The notes below the pieces were generated by a model. The model did not search any database. It was not told the origin of the DNA and was given only the letters and a program-made list of their open reading frames with translations. This document shows, piece by piece, positions 55,303 to 64,000 of a stretch of DNA of 64,000 nt; the stretch's first letter is position 1; each line of letters opens with the position of its first letter. The translations under genes were made by a program, and so were the position numbers. Source of the stretch: Lantana camara (lineage: Eukaryota; Streptophyta; Magnoliopsida; Lamiales; Verbenaceae); assembly GCA_037501455.1 (NCBI GenBank), contig CM074856.1, forward strand, positions 14,157,001 to 14,221,000. The letters are read 5' to 3'.

Positions 55303-58191
55303 TGTAACACCCCGCTCGTCCGACGTATAAGGTACGCCACGTTCCAACTTTATTATATGTCTAATTATATTATTTTGTGTTTTGCCTGGCCCTATTTTGA
55401 ACTCTTTTAGAGTTTAGGGGCCTGTTTGTAACCCCTGCTTCGCGTTCGGGGCAGCGAGACGAGTCCGTAGACTCTAAGTTTGCCCCGTTCTGACTTCGTT
55501 AACCCCTTCTTCCGACCGTTTCTGCGTACGAGGACCCGAGATATATACTCGGATTTCCTCGTTTTGCGTGAAAAGATCAGATCAACCTCCTGCATCGTCT
55601 TCTCCAGCGACAGACACTGTTCACACGCAGTGAAGGTGTGAAAACACACACTAGCTCGTTCTCCCTCGTTTCTCGACGGAATTCGACGAATCAATAGTGG
55701 AAATTTATCAGCTCAACGAGCCCGTCACAACCGTACCAGTTTCGTGGCCTGAAAGTGACCAGCGGCGGCGCAGCGGTGGTCCGACGGCGGCGGGTTGCGC
55801 CACCTCCTCGTCGCCGGTGTTCCGGCGAGTTTCGCGAGCGGAGCTTGACCCTATCCGACCTATTTCGACCTCCTGAGTCCATTTCCAACCTCGGTTTGGA
55901 GCGAATCGCGGCTTAGGTGGTGGTTCCGGCAATGGCGCAGCGGCGGCACTTCAGTGGCGATGTGGGTCCTCCTCTCGGCCGGTTTCGGTGGTGCTTCCTT
56001 CACAAAAGTTGTTCTTGATGTCGAGTCCGATCTATTCGTGGTGGTGGCGGTCAGAGAACCGGCCGTTGGCGGCGGACCGGCGGTGAACCGGCGGGTCTGA
56101 ACCGGTTACTGTTCCGTCGGTTTTTCCGGCGGTTTGACTTGGGGCTTTTGTAGGGCTCGTTACAAGCGTTCCAACGGTATGCCCGGATTTCATTTTCGAT
56201 TTACGGTTTACGTTTAATTTCAGTTTTTGTACTAGGATTTAAGTTCGGTTTTTCGTCAACGAAGTCCGGCGTGTTTGGCATTTTCTGAAATTGATTGAGG
56301 GTTTTTGTTGAGCAGGCCGAGACGTACGTTCCTGTCCTTCCGGGGTTTTTTTCGACCACCGGAGATGGTATTCCGGTGGCGGCCGGTGACTGTTCCGGCG
56401 GCTCCGGTAGCGGCATTCCGGTGACTTCCGGACAGTGTGTTCCTTTCGTCGTGGTGAGTCTATCACCGCTTTCCGTTCGTCAATCGGATGCCCGGTTGAT
56501 TTATTGTGATTTATTTTGTGTATTTCTATTTAATTGAAATTAATTGTTTTAATTGCAATAAATTGTCAATTGCTTGATTTGTCGATCAATATGAATTCCA
56601 ATGTGTACGAAAGCATGTATTAAATGATCTATGATATATGAAAACTCGAATTCTTAACTCATTGATTTTACGGGCCTCGTTTCATGTTGATTACTTGTCT
56701 TAATTGATTTAATTGAGAATTGTTTGAATATATATGGGTGGGCATAATTATTCCAAATGCTTAATTAATTTGAAATACGAACTTAACGTTCATGAATCAT
56801 ACATGTAGCTTTAATTATATGTTTAATTGTTATTTGGGAACTTGAATGTACACCCGAACATTACATGACTTTTGTAATTTATTATATATTGGATTATTGC
56901 ATAACTTATTGATACCATTTCATGAACATTGCCGTGCGTCTTATTTGGTTCATATTGAGTCTCCTCTCACTGGTACACATTGTTCCCTTTATTGTACAGT
57001 TCTTCTCCAGGGTGGAGACTTCGGGATCGAATAGGCAACCGTAGTGCTCTTGTTGTTGTTCTTGTCTCGTGGTATTCCAGGTGAGGTTTAATTTTAGATA
57101 CATAGGACCCGTACAACCCTATGTGATATTTTAAGCCAAAACCTATATTTATACTTATAGTTTTCAAATGAGATTGGTTTTCAAATGTTTTATCGAACTA
57201 TTGAAGGGATTGACTGATTGATTGATTGTTTTGGCGAGTATTGTATTGCACTGTGGGCCCGAGGGTAGTGACTCGAGCCAACCGGGAAAGCATGGGCTGA
57301 CGGGTAACTCGAGAGCTATCCTCACCAAACTGGGATGAACCCTGAACCCTCTAGGAGATTAGGGGAGGAAGGAGTTCCGGGCTTAGGGATTCATGTACCC
57401 TCTGCCCAGATTGATTGGATGGTGGGGTCTTGCAATCCCACCATTACCCAGAGGAAGAAGGCGTTATTGAAACTGCTAATTGTGCACATTAATGAATTGC
57501 TTGATCACCTAATCACCTAACAATTGATTGGTTGATTGTACACAGTCGGTGTAAGGTTGGAGAATTGCCCCACTCGCCGGGCCACGAATTGATTGTATTG
57601 AATTGATTGAATTGAAATTGGAATAGTTGTAATCTCGGGCGATAGTATCTCCTTTAACCTATTAGATTGTATTGTTTTTCCAAAATTATTACCCGAGGTT
57701 GTAACTTGCATGTATGTGCGCTTATATTTATTTATACCCCTCGCTCAGTCTGTGTTGGACTGACACCTCAACTTTTTAGTGTTTTGCAGGGCGTGCTAGG
57801 CGGGAATTTAGAGTCTAGAGGTCTTTAAATTTGGGTCTAGCACACTTCATTCCACATTTTGTTATGTATAGCTATTTTGGGATATTCTGTATATCGCCTT
57901 GCTATCTATATTGTTGGGAGATGATAATGTATTTATAGTGTGAATGTTGGTACCTATAAGTAAATAAATAAATATGGTACCTATGCCTATCGAATGAATG
58001 TTATTGCTTCCGCTTTTTAATACTCTGACTTGATTGTTGGTTGGTTTTAAATTGAGGGTACCCGCCTAGCCTTGAGTCGTTTTATTGTCTCCCGTTCGCT
58101 ATCGCTTTGATTCATGTATGGATTGCCCATTTCATATGTGGATTGGAGCTATAGTGCGGGGGATGTGGTGCCTGGCGTTCCGGGTGCTACA
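55303..58191. mobile_element. Solo LTR, 2,889 bp, same family as 44468-48872
   Basis: It begins TGTAACACCCCG and ends CGGGTGCTACA. The exact target duplication is tatta (55298-55302 and 58192-58196). It shares the 3' end region with the larger solo LTR (tgtctcccgttcgctat near 58087 and gcgggggatgtggtg near 58157) but is about 1.5 kb shorter. It is inserted in the LINE frame: joining 55302 to 58197 restores DAIISIPLGENAR. The parent element was lost by recombination between its LTRs. Confidence 0.85.
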
Positions 58192-59335
58192 TATTATCAG
58201 CATACCTCTCGGGGAAATGCGAGAGAGGATACCATGATCTGGCATTACTCAAGCAATGGTCGGTTTGTTGTGCGGAGAGCTTACCAACTGGCTCGACTAT
58301 AGCGGCAAGGACTAGAGGCTCGTCCTCAACAACGACAATGAGCCCAGTCTGGAAATGTCTCTAGAGCCTTAGCACAATGTCGAAAGTGAAGGTGTTTCTA
58401 TGGAGAGCTTGTAATAATATACTTCCGACAGCTCTTAATATTTGTCGGAGACATTGTGGTGATGACGATAGATATATTCATTGTGAGGAGGGAGGAGAGG
58501 ATATAAGCCACGCGCTGGTGAAATGTCCGATGGTCAGGTAGATTTGGGCACTATCCAGACTTCCGTGGCGACTAATTGAACCCCTGGCAGCTAACTTTTG
58601 TGATAATTTATGCTTGGCACTAGAGACTTTGTCTAGAGAAGATGGAGATAGGTTAGTGACATTACTGTGGCTTATCTGGTTTAATAGGAATACCAAGCGG
58701 GCTGAAGGGGAGTGCAAAGAGCCGCTGGAAGTGGTGAAAATGGCAGACTCTTATCTCATGTCTCCGGCTTCAGTTGTGGACGATGCAGTAGATATTGGTT
58801 CGGAAGGTATGGTGACACGCCGGGAGAAACCACCTCGAGGATGGATTAAGGTGAATTTTGGTGGGGTCGTGTTCAAGGGAGATAAAACGGTGGGAATAGG
58901 TGTGGTGGCTTGTGACTCTTATGGGAATTGTGTGGGTTGGGAGACCGACCAGAGATGGCACACAACTGATCCGAAGACAGCTGAATCCCTTGCAGCGCTT
59001 TCTGCCGTGAAGCTAGCCCGAGACTTTGGTTGGCAGCGGTAATCTTCGAAGGGGACAACTTGAATGTGGTAAAACAAATGCATATTAGGGAAGACGATCT
59101 TTCTCCTTTGGGCAACATTTTTGATGATATTAAGTCTCTGTGTCTGAATTTTATTAGATGTCATTTTTCTTGTGTTCATTGTGGTGCGAATATTGTCGCC
59201 CACTTGTTAGTTTGTAATGCGGCTTCGGTCTGCGTTGGTTCTTCTGATATTACATTGTATGCTTCAAACAATGTTATTTCTGATTTGAATTAATTTAGGC
59301 CCTCTGGGCCTCATTTCCTGAAAATAAAAATAAAA
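58192..59335 (+). pseudogene. LINE, RVT zinc-finger-like and RNase H C-terminus
   Basis: The LINE continues with SIPLGENAREDTMIWHYS and RRAYQLAR. Next come a zf-RVT region (KVKVFLWRACNNILPTALNI near 58380) and WLIWFNRNTKRAEG. The RNase H domain follows (GWIKVNFGGVVFKGD near 58840, TAESLAALSAVKLARDFGW, then FEGDNLNVVKQM after a frameshift near 59036). It ends at TAA 59291-59293, and an A-rich tail (aaaataaaaataaaaaaa) closes the element near 59335. Such RNase H C-termini are usual in plant L1 elements. Stops occur at about 58302, 58357 and 58540. Confidence 0.85.
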
Positions 59336-59634
59336 AAATATCTTTTTTTACATTGAAAGTGAAAAAAATATGGTAACTTCTTCCTCATTCTTTTCCATTG
59401 GTTAAGAAGAAAATGAAGTTCAAGAGACTCCTGATTTTGAACTTTGGAGTGTAAACTTTTCCACTTTACCAAACATTTACTGTGTCTGTTCAAAGTGATT
59501 GAATTTTAACTAAATACTTAAATGAGGATAATTACGGGCATCCTTCGAAATTTAATCTAATTAATTATGTAAAAAATTCCATAATTGAAAATTTATGGAA
59601 AAATTATAAATAATCCAACTTAGGGTATTTCTCG
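59336..59634. other. Gene-free AT-rich spacer
   Basis: Nothing recognisable is seen between the LINE tail and the copia LTR. No target duplication of the LINE could be identified here. Confidence 0.4.
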
Positions 59635-59906
59635 TGTTGTAAAACTGAAATTGTAAATACGCGAAATAGGACAAAAGTAATTGAATGATTCTTAATACTC
59701 AGTATGAGATATATTTAATACTATCTATAATATGTATTACAAATATGTGTGTTCTACTAAATGAAATAATGAGATATTTATAAGAAGAATTTACATGTTG
59801 CCTAATAGAATTTATTGTGCATTTACGCATTTAAAACGTAATGCCTTAAATGCATAACATGAATGTTGAATAATGGCATTCACATCTTCATTAATTGTTT
59901 GTAACA
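59635..59906 (-). repeat. Copia element 3' LTR
   Basis: Read on the minus strand, a polypurine tract (cattcaagggggag, 59907-59920) is followed by TGTTACAAACAATT, the start of the 3' LTR at 59906. The far end is placed at ...TTTTACAACA (59635) because TGTT/AACA ends then match. A TATA-like motif (TTATAAATA on the minus strand) lies near 59772-59781. The right boundary is firm and the left one is a best guess. Confidence 0.6.
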
Positions 59907-60065
59907 CTCCCCCTTGAATGTCATTGTAAATATCTTTCTTGTATATGTCTTTAGTGCTGCCTCATTAAAAACCTTTTCAGGAAAAACCCAGTGGGACAAA
60001 AACCTGAAGAAGGAAAAGAGTACAGCTGTGTATGCTCCCCCTGTTGTTAACATCGGTAGATCTTT

Positions 60066-63000
60066 TCATAAATCTCGAAGATGACGCATTCCAATGTCAT
60101 GGACATGTTTCTTGAAAATTGTAGTGGGGAGCGCCTTTGTAAAGAGATCTGCAGAGTTGTGACATGATTGAACATATTGGATACTAATTTCTCAATTCTT
60201 CTCAAGATCTTGTGTATATTGGTAAAACTTCGGTGGGATATGTTTGGTTCTGTCAGTTTTAATATATCCCTCCTTCATTTGAGCAATACATGCGGCATTG
60301 TCTTTATATATCGTCGTTGGGCTTTTATCAATTGATATGCCGCAGGAGGTCAAGATGTGTTGTGTCATAGATCTTAACCAAAAACACTCTCGACTCGCTT
60401 CATGAAGTGCAATAACTTCAGCATGGTTGGAAGAAGTAGCAACAAGTGTTTGTTTCTGCGATCTCCAAGAAATTGCAGTGCCTCCAAGTGTAAATACGTA
60501 ACCTGTTTGGGATCTAGCTTTGTGTGGATCTGATAGATATCCTGCATCTGCATAACCAACCAAAACATGGTTTGTATTTTTAGAATAAAATAATCCCAAA
60601 TCAACTGTACCTCGAAGATATCGGAATAGATGTTTAATCCCATTCCAATGTCTTTTAGTTGGGGATGAGCTGAACCTTGCTAATAAATTAACTGCGAAAG
60701 ATATGTCAGGTCTAGTACAATTAGCTAGATACATAAGAGCCCCGATTGCACTGAGGTATGGTGTTTCAGATCCAAGGATTTCTTCATTTTCTTCGCGAGG
60801 GCGAAATGGATCTGTTTCTACAATTAGCGATCTCCCAATCATTGGAGTGCTTAAAGGGTTTGCTTTATTCATATTAAAGCGTTTCAACACTCTTTCGGTA
60901 TAAGCTGATTGATGTACAAAAATTCCATTTTGTTTATACTCAATCTGCAAACCAAGACAGAATTTGGTTTCCCCAAGATCTTTCATTTCAAATTCATTCT
61001 TTAAATATGCTGCCGTTTCATGGATTTCTTTGGCATTCCCAATAATGTTCAAATCATCAACATAGACAGCAATAATAACGTATTCGGATACTGTTCTCTT
61101 AATATATACGCATGGACAAATTGGATTATTCACATATCCTTTCTTTGATAGGAATTCGCTCAAGCGATTGTACCACATGCGTCCTGACTGCTTTAACCCG
61201 TAAAGAGATCTTTGTAATTTGATCGAACATTTCTCTTTAGGTTTTGATTTTAATGCTTCAGGCATTTTAAATCCTTCAGGAACTTTCATATAAATATCAC
61301 TATCAAGTGATCCATACAAGTAAGCTGTAACAACATCCATTAGACGCATTTGTAATTCTTGGGAAACTGTAAGGCTGATTAAATATCTAAACGTACTTGC
61401 ATCCATTACAGGAGAATACGTTTTCTCATAATCAATTCCGGGTCTTTGAGAAAATCCTTAGGCAACAAGCCTTGCTTTATATCTTGTGACTTCATTTTTC
61501 TCATTTCGTTTTCGTACGAAAACCCATTTGTACCCGACAGGTTTTACACCTTCAGGTGTGGGGACAACAGGTCCAAACACACTTCTTTTATTCAAAGAAT
61601 TTAATTCAGTCTGAATAGTGTCTTTCCATTTATTCCAATCATGTCTATTTTGACATTCCATGATAGATCTTGGTTCAGGATCTTCATTTTCATGAATGAT
61701 GTCTACGGCGTAAGAAAATATTTCATCAATGTTGATATCACTTTGATTCCACAGTTTTCTTGAATACAAGTAATTAATTGAGATTTCTTCATTTATCGCA
61801 CTTTGTGTTTTCTCTCGAACACTTTCCTCGTTTTGTGTCTCTTCTGGGACACTTTCTTTATTCAAAATTCCTTTTGTGATATCTTTCTCATGTAGTGTCT
61901 CTTCTGGGACACTTTTTTCTATACCGTGATCATCATTCATATTAGCTCCTTTTCTTTTACGAGGATTCTTATCCTTCGATCCAGGAGGTTTACCACGCTT
62001 CAGGCGTGTCGTAGATTCATGAGCAATATTTTTCTCAGGTTGACCTTTTGGAATCTCAATTCGAGCAGGAGCGTTAACAGCTGGTATATGTGACTTAGTC
62101 ACTCGTTTTGCATCTGTAAAAGTATCTGGTAATTGATTTGCAATACTTTGCAAGTGTACAATCTTTTGTACTTCCATCTCACACTGCTTTGTGCGTGGAT
62201 CAAGATGCAATAATGATGGTTCATACCATGAGATATCCTTTTCCAACTGTTTGTTTTCTCCCCCTAATGTTGGGAAAACATTTTCATCAAAATGACAGTC
62301 AACAAAACGTGCTCTAAACATATCACCCGTTTGTGGTTCAAGATGTCTGATAATGGATGGACTTTCATATCCAACATAAATTCCCATTCTTCTCTGGGGC
62401 CCCATTTTAGTACGTTGTGGTGGTGCTATAGGCACATATACTGCATAACCAAAAATTCGTAGATGGGAAATATTTGGTTCTTGACCACATGTAAGTTGGA
62501 ACGGGGAGTATTTATGATAAGCACTTGGTCTAATGCGAATTAATGTCTCTGTATGTAAAATCGCATGTCCCCATACTGAAATTGGAAGCTTTGTTCTCAT
62601 TATCAGTGGTCTAGCAATAAGCTGAAGACGTTTAATTAATGATTCAGCTAAACCATTCTGTGTATGGACATGAGCAACAGGATGCTCAACAGTAATTCCA
62701 GTTGCCATACAATAATCATTAAATGTTTGGGATGTGAATTCACCAGCATTATCCAATCGAATTTTCTTTATTGTGTTATCAGGAAATTGTGTTCGTAATT
62801 TAATAATTTGGGCAAGCAATCTTGCAAATGTCATATTACGAGTTGATAACAAACATACATGTGACCATCTGGTAGATGCATCGATCAATACCATAAAATA
62901 TCGAAATGGCCCACATGGTGGATGAATTGGTCCATATATATCACCTTGAATACGTTCAAGAAAAACAGGTGATTCATCTTTTATTTTAACTGGTGATGGC

Positions 63001-63752
63001 CTCACAATCAATTTCCCAAGAGAACAAGTTGTACATGGATCCTTTCTTATTTGATGAATCTTCTGGTTCCTTAAAGGATGCCCTTGTGTACTTTCAATGA
63101 TCTTTCGCATCATTGTTAAACCGGGGTGACCCAATTGATCATGCCAAATAATAAAATCTTGTGGATCCACAAACTTCTGGTTTGTGATGGCATGTGCTTC
63201 AATTGCACTTATGCGTGTATAATATAAACCTGATGAGAAAGCAGGTAATTTTTCCAAAACACGCCTTTTGTTAGATTTAATACTTATTATATACAAGTAT
63301 TCAGTATTCTTCTCATTTCCAGTTTCAATGTGATATCCATTAAGACGGATATCTTTGAAGCTCAACAAATTTCTTTGGGACTTAGAGCAAAACAATGAAT
63401 CATTAATTATAAACTTTGTCCCATGGGGTAGTAATATTATAGCTCTTCCGGAGCCTTCAATCAATTTTGCACTGCCCGATATAGTATTGACATTTGCTTC
63501 ACTTTTTATCAAATGAGAGAAATATTTTCTATCCTTTAGGATTGTGTGCGTCGTGGCACTGTCTGCAAGACATATATTCCTTTTATTTGAGTTGATCTCG
63601 TATGAATGCAGTGATGTATCCATATCTTCATAATCAAAATAAAAATTCATAATAAGAGAATGAAAATAACATGTGGGATAATAATAGTAATAGCAAAACG
63701 GGGTACATAATGATAGGAAATAAAACATAATACAATACGAGAGAAAGTTCAA
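60066..63752 (-). pseudogene. pol: Copia pol (PR-INT-RT-RH) with two nonsense codons
   Basis: From the minus-strand ATG at 63752 the frame shows in order the following domains. The protease has LADSATTHTILKD. The integrase zinc domain is WHDQLGHPG ... CTTCSLGK. The integrase core has GDIYGPI, RLDNAGEF and NGLAE as the D-D-E residues. A variable linker follows, and reverse transcriptase with VYVDDLNIIG. RNase H has GYADAGYLSD, TSSNHAEVIAL and IYKDNAAC. A TAA at 61458-61460 replaces Gln in LVA(Q)GFSQRPG, just before the reverse transcriptase. A TGA at 60192-60194 replaces probably Gly in EKN(G)EISIQYV. Beyond it the RNase H end reads ADLFTKALPT and stops at 60066-60068. There are no frameshifts, so the element is only lightly damaged. 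Confidence 0.92.
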
Positions 63753-63783
63753 ATAACATATAACTAATAATCAACTATGTAAG

Positions 63784-64000
63784 TTAGAGTCCATTCGATA
63801 TGAGAAAATCAGTCGTATCGAGATGTGTGATACCGACGAAGCTGTCAAATTCATCATCCTTGAGAGCCATATTTGCTTCAATCTCATTATCTGGATTATC
63901 GAAATCAGGGATATTATTTGCAAAATTTGCCTCAACATTTTTTCCCTTTCCTTTGATTGAAGCTTGATATAGCTTTACAAAATGGTCAGGCGTACGACAG
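63784..64000 (-). CDS. gag: Copia gag, C-terminal end (partial)
   Basis: Reading leftward from the window edge, a frame gives CRTPDHFVKLYQASIKGKGK, then an acidic segment with FDNPDNEIEANMALKDDEFD, and ends ISNGL with a TAA at 63784-63786. The CRTP...YQASIK pattern is that of the end of copia gag after the zinc knuckle. The pol ATG is 32 bases downstream in another frame, so gag and pol are not one continuous frame in this copy. Confidence 0.65.
   Translation of the reverse strand, partial: CRTPDHFVKLYQASIKGKGKNVEANFANNIPDFDNPDNEIEANMALKDDEFDSFVGITHLDTTDFLISNGL

Larger units (their letters stand above)
59907..64000 (-). mobile_element. Ty1/copia retrotransposon, internal region (partial)
   Basis: This is a copia-type element on the minus strand with the order gag, protease, integrase, reverse transcriptase, RNase H, which defines the superfamily. 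Its 5' LTR, primer site and most of gag lie beyond the right edge of the window. The 3' part includes an untranslated stretch (59921-60065) and the 3' LTR. Pol has two nonsense codons. Confidence 0.92.

Noticed and set aside
55691..56466. Arg/Pro-rich frames on the minus strand
   Set aside because: They lie in the GC-rich 5' part of the second solo LTR and have no counterpart in the first.

Overview
This window is a transposon-dense stretch of nuclear DNA from a flowering plant, probably a eudicot. It shows AT-rich intergenic DNA, GT-AG introns, plant transposon superfamilies in several layers of nesting, and one recognisable host gene, a plant subtilase (SBT). There are no tRNA, rRNA or CRISPR features. 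No sign of bacterial organisation is present.

Layout. 1-9.85 kb: remains of a Mutator-like element (MULE). A decayed mudrA-type transposase with a zinc knuckle lies on the + strand (1-1436), and a convergent Ulp1-protease-like gene lies on the - strand (2969-8821). A 3,255-bp non-autonomous CACTA element (5205-8459, target duplication 'att') is inserted in that gene, and removing it restores the reading frame. 9.85-19.13 kb: a tRNA-derived SINE with an 11-bp target duplication, a gene remnant, and a pair of inverted 42-bp minisatellite arms. Between the arms sits a second, 5.8-kb CACTA element (12181-17946) that carries gene-like sequence, a second SINE and a 264-bp MITE.

19.1-41.7 kb: two complete Ty3/gypsy LTR retrotransposons of one family, with dual RNase H as in the Tat lineage. 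E1 (19135-29828) has about 5% LTR divergence and a badly decayed gag-pol. E2 (30952-41676) has LTRs differing by only three substitutions and is inserted in a subtilase exon; dropping one copy of its 5-bp duplication restores the exon exactly. Each element carries, antisense between pol and the 3' LTR, a three-exon gene of about 830-843 codons with conserved splice sites and its own TATA-like box. 30.1-43.3 kb: the subtilase gene, six visible exons, with the His, Asn and Ser catalytic-site residues in place. The exons upstream, coding for the signal peptide, propeptide and catalytic Asp, are not seen.

43.3-59.3 kb: two solo LTRs of one long-LTR family (4,405 bp and 2,889 bp), each with a perfect 5-bp duplication. 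There is also the 5' end of a third gypsy element (E3), whose LTR is interrupted by a complete 471-bp TRIM, and a 5'-truncated LINE (reverse transcriptase C-terminus plus RNase H) that holds the second solo LTR. 59.6-64 kb: a Ty1/copia element on the - strand, running off the right edge, with two nonsense codons in pol.

How the parts relate: almost everything is mobile DNA, and the order of insertion can be read from nesting and target duplications. The most notable points are the recently disrupted but otherwise open subtilase, the spliced antisense gene kept by both Tat elements (and more intact than gag-pol in the older one), and a series of insertions whose target genes can be rejoined in frame.
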